A stretch of 64,000 nt of DNA from Oceaniglobus indicus (GTDB lineage: Bacteria > Pseudomonadota > Alphaproteobacteria > Rhodobacterales > Rhodobacteraceae), in assembly GCF_002751875.1 (NCBI RefSeq), contig NZ_NMZM01000010.1, positions 62,001 to 126,000 of the forward strand. The letters are read 5' to 3'. Shown here one piece after another: positions 46,959 through 56,269 of this stretch. Within the stretch, counting starts at the first letter, position 1. The number at the start of each line of letters is the position of its first letter. The position numbers were made by a program, and so were the translations under genes. The notes below the pieces were generated by a model. It was not told the DNA's origin. It did no database searches and saw only the letters and a program-made list of their open reading frames with translations.

Positions 46959-48291
46959 GCGTCAACCCCTCGACCCTGAGCGACGGGATCACGCGCGACA
47001 GGTGCGGCCGCGCGTCGTTGGCGGCGGTCAGGCTCAGCAGCATCTCGCGCAGGTTTCCCGCCAGCGTGCATTCGTTCACGGCATAGGCCGGCTCACCATT
47101 CTCGATCCAGATGCCCGACGCACCGCGCGAGTAATCGCCGGTGTTGGGGTTGATCGAACTGCCGATCATCGAGGTGACCAGCAGGCCGGTGCCCATCTCG
47201 CGCATCAGGTCGGCCGGGCTCTGCGTGCCCTGGCTCAGCGTCAGGTTCGACAGGCTCGGGCTGGGCGGCGACGAGGTGCCGCGCGCGGCGTTGGCCGTGC
47301 TCTGCATCCCCAGCTTGCGGGCGGTGGCCAGGTCCAGCGTCCAGCCGGTCAGCACACCGTCGTTGACGATGGCGCGGCGCGCGGTCGCCAAACCCTCGCC
47401 GTCGAACGGGCGCGAGCCGCTGACGCGGGCGCGGTGCGGATCCTCGATCAGCGACATGCCGTCGGGCAGCACCTGTTCGCCCAGCGCATCGCGCAGCCAC
47501 GACGCGCCGCGCGCAATGGCCGATCCGTTGATCGCGGCACTCAGATGCCCGATCAGCGACGCGGCGACCCGTTCATCGAACAGCACCGGATAGGCGCCGG
47601 TCTTGGGTTGCCGCGCGCCCGCCCGCGCAAGGGTGCGTTCGGCGGCGATGCGCCCAACGGTTTCAGGGCTGTCCACATCGGATTGGTAGATCCGGCTGTC
47701 GCCGTAGTAATCCCGCTCCATCCCCGTTCCGGCTCCGGTGATGGCGACGCAGGACAGGCCCCGGCTTGTCCGGGTGTAGCCGCCCGAAAATCCGTTGGAC
47801 GCGGCCAGATGCAGGGTCCGCCGCCCGTATCCCGCGCCCGCGCTTTGCACCTGGGCAATGCCCTTGACGGCCAGCGCGGCCGCCTCGGCGCGCCGTGCGT
47901 CGTCTTCCAGCGCGGCGGGCGACGGTTCATCGGCGGGATCGCACAGGTCCAGCGCATCGATGTCCCAGGTGCGGGCCAACAGGTCGGGGTCGGCCAGGCC
48001 GATGTTGGGATCCTCGGGCGCCTCACGGGCCATGGCAACGGCCCGTTCGGCCATGGTGGCGATGGTCTCGGGCTTGATATCCGACGCCGACACACAGGCC
48101 TGGCGTTGCCCGATCAGCACCCGCAACCCGATTTCCACCCCTTCCGAACGTTCCGCATGTTCCAGCTTTCCCCCCAGGACATCGATGGACAACGACGTGC
48201 CATCCACCGCCAGCGCATCGGCGCCATCGGCCCCTGCCCCCTTGGCGGCACGCAGCAGATCGGCGGTGAGACGGGCAAGACGATCGGACAT
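46945..48291 (-). CDS. pmbA: TldD/PmbA family metallopeptidase subunit
   Basis: A 448-residue PmbA-type protein: LTADLLRAAKGAGADGADALAVDG, then EIGLRVLIGQRQACVSASD, and the C-terminal GTSSPPSPSLSNLTLSQG and GIWIENGEPAYAVNECT. PmbA partners with TldD, which carries the zinc site, to process peptides such as microcins or antitoxins. TldD is not in the window. It heads the leftward pmbA-cysQ pair. Confidence 0.92.
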   Translation of the reverse strand: MSDRLARLTADLLRAAKGAGADGADALAVDGTSLSIDVLGGKLEHAERSEGVEIGLRVLIGQRQACVSASDIKPETIATMAERAVAMAREAPEDPNIGLADPDLLARTWDIDALDLCDPADEPSPAALEDDARRAEAAALAVKGIAQVQSAGAGYGRRTLHLAASNGFSGGYTRTSRGLSCVAITGAGTGMERDYYGDSRIYQSDVDSPETVGRIAAERTLARAGARQPKTGAYPVLFDERVAASLIGHLSAAINGSAIARGASWLRDALGEQVLPDGMSLIEDPHRARVSGSRPFDGEGLATARRAIVNDGVLTGWTLDLATARKLGMQSTANAARGTSSPPSPSLSNLTLSQGTQSPADLMREMGTGLLVTSMIGSSINPNTGDYSRGASGIWIENGEPAYAVNECTLAGNLREMLLSLTAANDARPHLSRVIPSLRVEGLTLAGG

Positions 48292-48422
48292 GGGCGGCTC
48301 CTGTTCGCGATGGGCTTGACCTAGGGCGGTGGGCAGAGCGGCGCAAGGGCGACACGGCGACCGTCATCGCGCGACATGACAAATCCCGTCAGGTTTCGCG
48401 CCGCATCCCGTAATACTTGATC

Positions 48423-48444
48423 GGTTGCCAGATCGCTGGCAACC
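48423..48444. promoter_or_regulatory. GGTTGCCAG-N4-CTGGCAACC inverted repeat upstream of the RTX gene
   Basis: Nine-base perfect arms with an ATCG spacer, 106 bases before the RTX start in a 258-base gap between pmbA and the RTX gene. It could be an operator or a leader hairpin. The rest of the gap shows no open frame of note. Confidence 0.5.
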
Positions 48445-48549
48445 TTGCGCCATACCCCGGCAGTTGCACCTTCGTGTCCCCGGGATGATGCGCAGCGGTA
48501 TATCCCCTTTTTTCGTGAGCAATCTCCCCGTCAAATCAAGGAACACAAG

Positions 48550-49791
48550 ATGGCAACCTTCAACAACATGGATGGACCGGATACGATCGTCGGCACCGAT
48601 GGATACGACATCGCCACCGCGACGGTGGTCTATTACGACCTCGGCCGCACCGACAACGACGTCATCAACTTCGGTCAGGGCAATCCCGACAACGCGGTCG
48701 GCCATGTCGACCACATCTTCCTGACCCCGGGCCTGGATGTGCTGACCGGACCGATCGGCGGTCGCGGCATCATCGCCGCGCCTTACGACAACTACATCAA
48801 TATCTATGAGCTGACCGAGGCCCAGGATAACGCCGGCGAACGCGGAAACATCTATGATGTCGATGCAAAGAACCTGCGTGTCGACCTGCGGGCGGGCACC
48901 TATACCTATGAATTCCGGGGCGGCGCGCGGTTTTCGAACGATACGGATGTCCTGGTTGCGGTAGCGTCCGGCACGTTCACGAACATCAACCGCGTCGAAG
49001 GCCGCACCGGAAACGACACCTTGCTGGGCGGGAACTTCGCGGCCGTCGATTACGACCAGACGCCGATCGGCGAGGTGTTCCTGGGCGGTGGCGGCACCGA
49101 CGTGATCGACGGGCGCGGCGGTCTCGACCTTGTCGGAGCCGGAACCATCGCCTCGGACCAGATCACCCGCAACCTTGTCGTCAACCTTCGCAACAACACG
49201 ATGACAACACCGGATGGCGCGGTTTCGACCCTGCGCAATATCGAGGGGGCGTTCCTGAACAACACCGACGATGTCTTCATCGGCGATGCGCGGGACAACT
49301 TCGTCGTGATGACGCGCGGCAACAACAACGTCTTCGGCGGCGGTGGGATCGACACCGTGGATTACGGCATCACCTATGACAATATCGGCGGCACGGGCCA
49401 GCCGATCACCGTGCGCATGGCGGACGGGGAAATCGACAATGACTGGGGCGGCATCGACCGCATCGTGAATGTCGAGATCGTCCGCGGCTCGATCGCCGGC
49501 GACACCATGTTCGGCAACAATGCCAACAACACCTTCTTCGGCGGCTTTGGCGAGGACACGCTGTTCGGGGGCGGCGGATCCGACACCCTGAACGGCGGCC
49601 ATCAGAACGATGAGTTGCACGGTGGCGCGGGCAACGATTTTCTCACGGGGTTCCGCGGTGCCGACTGCTGGATGGCGACGCAGGGTTCGATTGGGCCGAT
49701 TACAGCACCGAAACGGGGTGGGCGGGCGTCGTCGTCGACCTGGGCGCCGGAACCGCCACCGACAGCTTCGAGGAAACCGATACGCTGGTGA
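48550..49791 (+). CDS. RTX calcium-binding protein, 5' part (frame broken near 49666)
   Basis: The first 370 or so residues are a normal secreted RTX protein: MATFNNMDGPDTIVGTDGYD at the start, a beta-rich region, then glycine-aspartate nonapeptide repeats such as GGGGSDTLNGGHQNDELHGG. AAGGA precedes the ATG. After the codons for GAD near 49663 the frame turns into non-RTX sequence (CWMATQGSIGP...) and stops at 49791. One base appears to be missing, because the next frame continues at once with LDGDAGFDWADYSTETG. There is no signal peptide and no protease HEXXH motif, as expected for a type I substrate lacking enzyme activity. Confidence 0.8.
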   Translation: MATFNNMDGPDTIVGTDGYDIATATVVYYDLGRTDNDVINFGQGNPDNAVGHVDHIFLTPGLDVLTGPIGGRGIIAAPYDNYINIYELTEAQDNAGERGNIYDVDAKNLRVDLRAGTYTYEFRGGARFSNDTDVLVAVASGTFTNINRVEGRTGNDTLLGGNFAAVDYDQTPIGEVFLGGGGTDVIDGRGGLDLVGAGTIASDQITRNLVVNLRNNTMTTPDGAVSTLRNIEGAFLNNTDDVFIGDARDNFVVMTRGNNNVFGGGGIDTVDYGITYDNIGGTGQPITVRMADGEIDNDWGGIDRIVNVEIVRGSIAGDTMFGNNANNTFFGGFGEDTLFGGGGSDTLNGGHQNDELHGGAGNDFLTGFRGADCWMATQGSIGPITAPKRGGRASSSTWAPEPPPTASRKPIRW

Positions 49792-51128
49792 ACATCGAGG
49801 CGGTGCGCGGAACGGCCCACGGCGACACCCTGCGCGGCGGCGACGGGCCCAACCGGATCGAGGGCGGCGCCGGTGCCGACGAGATCTTCGGCGTGCGTGG
49901 TGCCAACCGCCTGTTCGGGCAGGAGGGCGCCGACACGATCACGGGCGGCATCTTTCGCGACACCATCTTCGGCGGCCAGGGACGCGACAGCCTGTCGGGC
50001 GGGCGGGGCAATGACCGGATCGTCGGCGGCGGTGAGGGCGAAGGCCCGGGCATCGCGGAATGGGACACCCTGCGCGGCGGGGGCGGCGACGACACCCTGG
50101 AAGGCGGCGCCGGCAAGGATCTGTTGTTCGGCGAAACCGGCAACGACCTGCTGCGCGGCGGCACGCATAACGACACCCTGGTGGGTGGCAACGGCATGGA
50201 CGTGCTGGAGGGCGGAAAGGGTGCGGACCGGTTGTTCGGCGGGGCCGGTAACGACAGCCTGAAAGGGGGCGATCACAACGACACCCTGGATGGTGGCGCC
50301 CATGCCGACACCCTTGACGGCGGCAACGGCTTTGACGTCCTGAGGGGGGCCGGCGGCAACGATGTGATCTATGCCGGTGTCGGCGACAGTGTCGACGGCG
50401 GCGCCGGCCGCGATGTCCTCAGCCTGTTCCTCGACGCCGAGAACGGGTATTTCGTCAACCTCGCGTCCGAGGTTTTCCGGTCGACCGGCGGCGGCAGGTC
50501 GGGCGATGTCGTCGGCATCGAACGGATTTTCGCGACCAACTTCGGCGACAAGTTGATCGGCACCGACGGCGCCGAGACGTTCGACGGAATGGGCGGGCGC
50601 GACACCCTGGTCGGCGGCGGCGGCAACGACAGGCTGTATGGCGGGGGCGGGCGCGATTCGCTTGTCGGCGGGCATGGCAACGACACCCTGGAAGGCGACC
50701 GCGACCAATCCAGCCCCGGCCAGGTGCCGCAGGGGTCGGACACCTTGCACGGCGGTGAAGGCGACGACGTGCTGCTGGGCGGCGGCGGCCAGGACTTCCT
50801 TATGGGCGGTCCGGGTTCGGATCGGCTGAACGGCGGCAACGGAAACGACGTGCTGCGCGGCGGTGGCGACGTCGATACCTTCGTCTTTTCACGCGGCAAC
50901 GACGTGGTGCGCGATTTTCAGTTCGGCAACCGTTTTACCGGGCTGAACGACCGGATCGACGTCTCGGGCGGCGAAAGCATCGCGAGCCTGCGAAACCTCG
51001 AAGAGGTGCGCAGCCACCTTATACGCGAGAACAGTGGCGACACCGTGATACAGGTGAACGGCCACACACTGACGATCGAGGGCGTGACCTTCAACGAACT
51101 GACGTCGCTCAACTTCGACTTCGCGTGA
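49788..51128 (+). CDS. RTX calcium-binding protein, 3' part
   Basis: The family-like sequence in this frame begins at about 49668, so the original reading frame continues the upstream part; 49788 is only the first in-frame GTG, and it overlaps the upstream stop as GTGA. The segment holds many RTX nonapeptides (for example GGAGNDSLKGGDHNDTLDGG) that bind calcium in parallel beta-rolls. The C-terminus (DTFVFSRGNDVVRDFQFG, then DRIDVSGGE) resembles the serralysin-type C-terminal domain that carries the type I secretion signal. Restored, the protein would have about 859 residues. Coding style does not differ between the halves. Confidence 0.75.
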   Translation: MNIEAVRGTAHGDTLRGGDGPNRIEGGAGADEIFGVRGANRLFGQEGADTITGGIFRDTIFGGQGRDSLSGGRGNDRIVGGGEGEGPGIAEWDTLRGGGGDDTLEGGAGKDLLFGETGNDLLRGGTHNDTLVGGNGMDVLEGGKGADRLFGGAGNDSLKGGDHNDTLDGGAHADTLDGGNGFDVLRGAGGNDVIYAGVGDSVDGGAGRDVLSLFLDAENGYFVNLASEVFRSTGGGRSGDVVGIERIFATNFGDKLIGTDGAETFDGMGGRDTLVGGGGNDRLYGGGGRDSLVGGHGNDTLEGDRDQSSPGQVPQGSDTLHGGEGDDVLLGGGGQDFLMGGPGSDRLNGGNGNDVLRGGGDVDTFVFSRGNDVVRDFQFGNRFTGLNDRIDVSGGESIASLRNLEEVRSHLIRENSGDTVIQVNGHTLTIEGVTFNELTSLNFDFA

Positions 51129-51173
51129 TGTGGAAGGACACGGGGCGCAAGGCGACGCGCGCCCCGTTCCGCC

Positions 51174-52103
51174 CTAGATTTCCTCGCTGACCTGCCCATA
51201 GGCCAGCATGGCGAACAGGCCCGTGCCGCCCAGGATATTGCCGACCAGCATCGGCAGGATGTGGTGACTGAACGCCGTCACGATCCCGATTTCTCCGGTC
51301 ACGACCAGGTTGAAGATCTCGTTCGATCCGGCGACAACATGGGTGAAATCACCGGCCGCGATCAGCCATGTGAACATCACGATCACGGCGACCTTTCCCG
51401 CGCCGCCCGTGGACGGCAGCATCCAGACCAGCGCGGCGATGAAGAACCCCGACGGGATGCCACGCAGCAACGCCTCGGACGGCGACAGTTCGGCCAGGTG
51501 GTGCGAAATCTCGAAGATCGCGCTCAGGACTTCTGGGGTCAGGATGCCGCCATGCACCGCGATGCCCGCCGTGATGAACGTGCCGAACATGTTGGCGACG
51601 AATACGATCCCCCACAATCGCGCGGTGCAATAGAATTTCTTGCGGTTCGGATCGGCCAGCACCGGCAGGACGACGGTGATCGTGTTCTCGGTGAACAGCT
51701 GCAACCGCGACAGCACCACCAACACAAAGCCGAACGTGTATCCCAGGCTTTCCAGCAGCGTCAGATAGGCATGATCCGACCCGAGGTTGGCGCGGAATAT
51801 CCCTTCGGCCAGGACCGATGTCGAAATGCCGATGCCCGCCGCGACCCCCGACCACCACAGCGATGTCTTCGGGCGGATCAGCTCTTCCTCGCCCTCGCGC
51901 AGGATGATGGAATAGACGGTCAGCGCCGACAGGCTGCCGTTTTCGTTGACCGCGTTGCGTTCGTCGCTGGTCAGCGATTTTTCGGTCGGTGTCGGAGTTT
52001 TCGCGTGGCTTTCGCGTTTTTCGCGCTTGGCGCGCGTCTGTTCTTCCTTGCTCGCGGCGCGGGCGTCATCCGATGGGGTGGGGGCAGGGAAGTCGTCGGT
52101 CAT
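51174..52103 (-). CDS. formate/nitrite transporter (FNT) family protein, YfdC-like
   Basis: A 309-residue membrane protein with about six helices and FNT-type segments (GVAAGIGISTSVLAEGIFRA, LSRLQLFTENTITVVLPVL, ILPMLVGNILGGTGLFAMLAYG). The first 55 residues are a charged, Lys/Glu-rich cytosolic extension (SKEEQTRAKREKRESHAKTP). FNT proteins pass formate, nitrite or hydrosulfide; the YfdC branch is poorly characterised. It is convergent with the RTX gene (45-base gap). Confidence 0.88.
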   Translation of the reverse strand: MTDDFPAPTPSDDARAASKEEQTRAKREKRESHAKTPTPTEKSLTSDERNAVNENGSLSALTVYSIILREGEEELIRPKTSLWWSGVAAGIGISTSVLAEGIFRANLGSDHAYLTLLESLGYTFGFVLVVLSRLQLFTENTITVVLPVLADPNRKKFYCTARLWGIVFVANMFGTFITAGIAVHGGILTPEVLSAIFEISHHLAELSPSEALLRGIPSGFFIAALVWMLPSTGGAGKVAVIVMFTWLIAAGDFTHVVAGSNEIFNLVVTGEIGIVTAFSHHILPMLVGNILGGTGLFAMLAYGQVSEEI

Positions 52104-52187
52104 GTCAGGGTCCAGTTCCAGGGCGTCCGGCGCGGGCTGTCCGGAAAAGAAAGCCCGCGCGCGCCGCTTGGCAACCCGTTCGCGGCT

Positions 52188-53717
52188 TTATTTCAGCCGT
52201 TGACCGTTGGCCGAAACCGACCCGTCCGGGCGGACTTCGATTTTCGACGTCAGCGTATCGCCTTCACCGGGGGTCGCGAACAGCCCCAGCATCATCCGCG
52301 CGCCCATCGCCTGTTCCTGCGGCAGGATCCCCATGGTGACCAGCGTGTCGAGAAGCGTGTTGCCCCCGACCAGCTTCAGGTTCAGTTCGCCATCGGCGGC
52401 CGGCATGCCTTCGAATGTCGTCTTGTCGGCATTGTCGAAGGTAAACGATCCATCGCCCGTCAGATCGGCCCCTGCCACCGAAAGCTTCAGTTCGTTCAGG
52501 TCAAGCGCGTGCAGCTCGCCCGGCTCGGCTTCGGGGTCGATGTCGTCGGACGTCCAGAAATCGACCAAGAGGCGCGCCTTGCCCGACAGATCGACCAGCA
52601 GGGTCGCGGGATCGCGCGGCAACCGCTGGCCCGAATCGATCATGTCCCATACGGCGTCCGACACGCTCAGCCCGCCGAGGTTCAGGTTGAAGGCGAAATC
52701 CTCGGGGGTTTCGGTCGGCACGACCGGCCCGCGCAAGGCGACGTTCAGCACGTCCATCGACGCGCCGAGATCGGAAAACGGCAGGGAATCGCCCGAAACC
52801 TGGATTTCCAGCATTTCGGCCCGCGTCATATAGGCCATCGCGCCGTCGGACATGGCGAAATCGATGGCGCCGGCCTCGCTCGATCCGTCCACGACCATTG
52901 TCTGTGCTTCGGGGTCCGTCACGTCCATCGAAAACGCCTGGGGCCCATGGACGATGTTGTAGGCCAGCGATGTGTCGCCGGTCGCGCTGTCGGCCGACGG
53001 TGACAGCAGGGCAAGATCGCCCGACGCCTGGCCGCGCAGCGTCTCGACCCGCCAGGCCATGTTCACCAGGCCCGCACCGTCGGACTCGGCCTCGGCCTCG
53101 TCTTCGTCGGCGGGTGGGGTCGCGATGGCCGAGACGCTCAGCGCCTCGCTCACCATGTCATAGCCAAAGGTCTGTTCCGCGCCCTCGCCGAACAGCGAAT
53201 AGGTGGCAACCACATCGTCCAGTTGCGCGTCGATGGTCATCGCGGCGCCGTCTTCTGAGGCACCGGTCATGGCGATGCCGACCTTGGGGGCCGTGACGTC
53301 ATAGGTCAGCGTCGACACTTCGCCCGATGCAACGGTTTCCAACCCCGGCAACTGGACGACGATGGTGGCGGTAAACTGCTCATCCTCGGCCGGATCGACG
53401 GTCAGAACCATGTCGTATTCCGGCGACATCGTGATCAGCACGGTGCCGTCGCCCTGGTCGGTCAGGTTGATTTCCGGGATCGTGCCGTTCAGCGATGCGT
53501 CGTCGTCATGATCGATCGACAGCACGACATCGCGCAGGGTCAGGGTATCGCCATCCTCGCTTTCCGAGCCGGGCGTCATCGTCATGCCCAGCGTGGCATA
53601 GGCCGATTGCCAGGTGTCCCAGACCTCGCGCGGTGCGACATCGGCCAGGGCAGGCGCCGCCCCCATGATCAGGGTCACGGCGGTGGCAGTGGCGGTCAGA
53701 CGGGCGGTTCGGATCAT
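52188..53717 (-). CDS. DUF2125 family exported protein
   Basis: A 509-residue protein with a signal peptide (AVTLIMGAAPALA, about residues 1-25) and the repetitive beta-rich body of DUF2125 (for example VDLSGKARLLVDFWTSDD, FTFDNADKTTFEGMPAADGE). It is rich in Asp and Glu and likely periplasmic or outer-envelope bound. No enzymatic motif is seen. The ATG at 53717 follows GAGGTATCCTCAC, with GAGG in ribosome-site position. It is convergent with nothing and runs behind the FNT gene (84-base gap). Confidence 0.82.
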   Translation of the reverse strand: MIRTARLTATATAVTLIMGAAPALADVAPREVWDTWQSAYATLGMTMTPGSESEDGDTLTLRDVVLSIDHDDDASLNGTIPEINLTDQGDGTVLITMSPEYDMVLTVDPAEDEQFTATIVVQLPGLETVASGEVSTLTYDVTAPKVGIAMTGASEDGAAMTIDAQLDDVVATYSLFGEGAEQTFGYDMVSEALSVSAIATPPADEDEAEAESDGAGLVNMAWRVETLRGQASGDLALLSPSADSATGDTSLAYNIVHGPQAFSMDVTDPEAQTMVVDGSSEAGAIDFAMSDGAMAYMTRAEMLEIQVSGDSLPFSDLGASMDVLNVALRGPVVPTETPEDFAFNLNLGGLSVSDAVWDMIDSGQRLPRDPATLLVDLSGKARLLVDFWTSDDIDPEAEPGELHALDLNELKLSVAGADLTGDGSFTFDNADKTTFEGMPAADGELNLKLVGGNTLLDTLVTMGILPQEQAMGARMMLGLFATPGEGDTLTSKIEVRPDGSVSANGQRLK

Positions 53718-53852
53718 GTGAGGATACCTCGAATAAAATGTCCCGCGCAGCGTGGGGGCGCGAACGCCCGAGGTCAAGTCCTGGCGGGCTGGGCAAAGCC
53801 GCATTCCCGACCTAACCTTGCCGGCATGAACCGGACAGGACAGGAGGACGAG

Positions 53853-54611
53853 ATGAGGGACATGACCGACAAGGTCGCGCTGATCACGGGCGCCAGCCGC
53901 GGCATCGGCGCCGAAACGGCACGGGCCTTCGTGGCGGCGGGCGCGCAGGTGGTTCTGTTGGCGCGCAGCGACGATGCCATTGCCGGGCTTGCCCGCGATC
54001 TGGGCGAGGACCGCGCCCTGGCCCTGCCCTGTGACGTGGCCGATTTCGGCGCCATGGCCGATGCCGTGCAGACGGCGACCGACGGCTTTGGAAAGATCGA
54101 CGTTCTGGTCAACAACGCCGGCGTGATCGAACCCGTCTCGCACCTGGCCACCGCCGACCCAAAGGCCTGGGCCCGCGCCATCGACATCAACCTGACCGGC
54201 GTCTTCAATGGAATGCGGGCGGCGCTGCCCGGGATGATTGAACGCGGCAGCGGCACGATCCTGACGGTGTCGTCGGGGGCGGCGCACCGGGCGATCGAAG
54301 GCTGGTCCCACTATTGCGCCTCCAAGGCCGGCGCGGCGATGCTGACCGAGGCGGCGGATCTGGAAAACCGCGACCACGGTCTCAGGATCATGGGGCTGTC
54401 GCCCGGCACGGTCGCCACCCAGATGCAGCGCGAGATCAAGGCAAGCGACGTCAACCCGGTCAGCAAGCTGGACTGGTCGGATCACATCCCGCCCGAATGG
54501 GTCGCGCAGGCGCTGCTGTGGATGTGCACCGGCGACGCCGACGACTGGATCGGCCGAGAGGTTTCCCTGCGCGATCCGGCCATCCGAGCGCGGATCGGGC
54601 TGACCGACTGA
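53853..54611 (+). CDS. short-chain dehydrogenase/reductase (SDR)
   Basis: A 252-residue classical SDR: cofactor motif TGASRGIG (12-19), NNAG (87-90), serine near 140 and YCASK (Tyr154, Lys158). Substrate unknown. AGGAGG lies five bases before the ATG at 53853. It runs toward a second SDR on the other strand. Confidence 0.92.
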   Translation: MRDMTDKVALITGASRGIGAETARAFVAAGAQVVLLARSDDAIAGLARDLGEDRALALPCDVADFGAMADAVQTATDGFGKIDVLVNNAGVIEPVSHLATADPKAWARAIDINLTGVFNGMRAALPGMIERGSGTILTVSSGAAHRAIEGWSHYCASKAGAAMLTEAADLENRDHGLRIMGLSPGTVATQMQREIKASDVNPVSKLDWSDHIPPEWVAQALLWMCTGDADDWIGREVSLRDPAIRARIGLTD

Positions 54612-54619
54612 TCGGAAAC

Positions 54620-54648
54620 GGCCGCGCGCGGGTTGCGCACGCGCGGCC
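54620..54648. terminator. GC-rich inverted repeat between two convergent SDR genes
   Basis: Nine-base arms GGCCGCGCG and CGCGCGGCC flank an 11-base loop, eight bases after the SDR stop. No T-run follows, so it would be a weak or rho-assisted terminator. Confidence 0.5.
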
Positions 54649-54683
54649 ATGCGCGATGTGGCGCGTTGATCAAAAATGCGCGG

Positions 54684-55436
54684 CTACGCGCGCAATGCAG
54701 GCAGACCGATGCCGGTGGATTCGAAACCGCCGTCGACGGCCACCGTCTGTCCCGACACGAAGCTGGCCTTTTCCGAGCACAGGAAAACGATCACGGCGCC
54801 GATTTCCCCCTCGCTGCCATAGCGGTTCAGGGGGATGGCGTCGTGATAGGCGGCGATGATCTGCGGCGAATGAACCGCCATCGACAGCTTGGTCTTCACG
54901 GGGCCCGGCGCGACACAATTGGCGCGGATGCCGTATTCGCCCAGTTCGGCGGCCTGCTGTTCGGTCAGCGCGATCACCGCCGCCTTCGACGTGCCATAGG
55001 CGACGCGCAGGGTCGACGCCCGCAACCCCGAGATCGACGCGATGTTGACGATGGCGCCCCGGCTTTGCTTCAGGGCGGGGATGCAGGCCTGCGACACCAG
55101 GAACGTGCCGTCCAGATTCGTCGCCATGACAAACCGCCAGCGGGCAAACGTGGTCTCCTCGATCGGGCCGAAATCCGCTTCGCCGGCGTTGTTCACCAGG
55201 GCATCGATGCGCCCGCAGATGTTGGTGACCTCGGCCACCATGGCGTCGACCGCCGCGGGGTCCGATATGTCGCAGACGATGGCCGTCACTTCGCCCAGGT
55301 CTGCGGCGGCGGCATGCAGCGCCTCGGCGTCCTTGTCCACCATCGCCACGTGCCAGCCGTCATCCAGAAACAGCCCCGTCGTCGCGAGGCCGATCCCCCG
55401 CGCCGCGCCAGTCACGATTGCCACTTTCCGATCCAT
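54684..55436 (-). CDS. short-chain dehydrogenase/reductase (SDR)
   Basis: A 250-residue classical SDR: TGAARGIG (9-16), NNAG (82-85), and YGTSK (Tyr147, Lys151), with the C-terminal block SGQTVAVDGGFESTG. It is likely an NAD(P)H-dependent alcohol or 3-oxoacyl reductase; the substrate is unknown. CGGGAG lies before the ATG. Confidence 0.92.
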   Translation of the reverse strand: MDRKVAIVTGAARGIGLATTGLFLDDGWHVAMVDKDAEALHAAAADLGEVTAIVCDISDPAAVDAMVAEVTNICGRIDALVNNAGEADFGPIEETTFARWRFVMATNLDGTFLVSQACIPALKQSRGAIVNIASISGLRASTLRVAYGTSKAAVIALTEQQAAELGEYGIRANCVAPGPVKTKLSMAVHSPQIIAAYHDAIPLNRYGSEGEIGAVIVFLCSEKASFVSGQTVAVDGGFESTGIGLPALRA

Positions 55437-55573
55437 GTCACACTCCCGTTGTTTGGGTCGGGTCTATCCCAGCGCGAAGGTGTGGAAAAGGGCGATACCG
55501 TCAAACCGCGCGCCCGCCGCCCGAAGGGCACATGGCGTGCGCGCGCAGCGCGCTCCTTTGGATCAGACCGGGC

Positions 55574-56248
55574 TTATTCGCCCAGCTTTTCGTCCAGGAT
55601 CTTCGACATCTCCTCATAGCTCATGTTCTTCATCGTCTCGCCGTCGATGACGAACGATGGCGTGGCGGTGATGTTGTCGGCCGCGGCGTTCTTTTCATAG
55701 GTGGCGACCAGGGCCTGTGCCTTGTCCGCGTCCTGCATGCAGGCGTCCAGTTGTTCGTCGCTCAGTCCCGCCGTCTTGCCGATGCGCCGCAGGCTGGCGG
55801 CGATCTCAGCCGGCTCGCCACGGGCCCATTCGTCCTGCTGGTCGTAAATCAGGCTCGAGATCCCGAAATACCGCAGCGGCCCGCCGCACCGTGCCACCAT
55901 GCCGGCCCACAGGCTCGGCCGGTCGAAATACACCTCGCGATAGACGAAGTTGATCTTGTCCGTGTCGATGTAATCGGCCTTCAGCTTCTGGAACGGCCCT
56001 TCGTGGAAGGTCCGGCAATGCGGACAGGTGAAGGATGCATATTCGATCACCGTCACAGCGGCATCCGGATTGCCCAGGGTCATCTCCTGCACCAGCGACA
56101 GATCGGCATCGGCCGCCGCGCCGTCCTGCGCCTGCGCGGCAAAGCTGGTGACGGATGTGCTATCGGTCGCACCCGAGAACGATTGATAGGCAACACCGGC
56201 CACCAGAACGGCGGCGACGGTGGCTGCAACGGGCAGGATCTTCTTCAT
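55574..56248 (-). CDS. DsbA-family thiol:disulfide oxidoreductase
   Basis: A 224-residue periplasmic thioredoxin-fold protein. An N-terminal signal or anchor (ILPVAATVAAVLVAGVAY) is followed by ASFTCPHCRTFH with the redox pair C75 and C78, an inserted helical domain, and the cis-Pro region ITATPSFVIDG. It introduces or isomerises disulfides in exported proteins. It is 21 bases downstream of dciA in the same direction, an order often seen in alphaproteobacteria. Confidence 0.92.
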   Translation of the reverse strand: MKKILPVAATVAAVLVAGVAYQSFSGATDSTSVTSFAAQAQDGAAADADLSLVQEMTLGNPDAAVTVIEYASFTCPHCRTFHEGPFQKLKADYIDTDKINFVYREVYFDRPSLWAGMVARCGGPLRYFGISSLIYDQQDEWARGEPAEIAASLRRIGKTAGLSDEQLDACMQDADKAQALVATYEKNAAADNITATPSFVIDGETMKNMSYEEMSKILDEKLGE

Positions 56249-56269
56249 GTCTCGGACCTCATCATCATG

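Noticed and set aside
48364-50750. Long minus-strand frames opposite the RTX gene
   Set aside because: The repetitive glycine-aspartate coding on the plus strand creates open, Val/Ala-rich frames on the other strand; no ribosome sites or family motifs.
49560-50900. Short periodic DNA repeats suggestive of a repeat array
   Set aside because: The periodicity comes from the RTX nonapeptide coding, not from CRISPR or a satellite; spacers are not unique.
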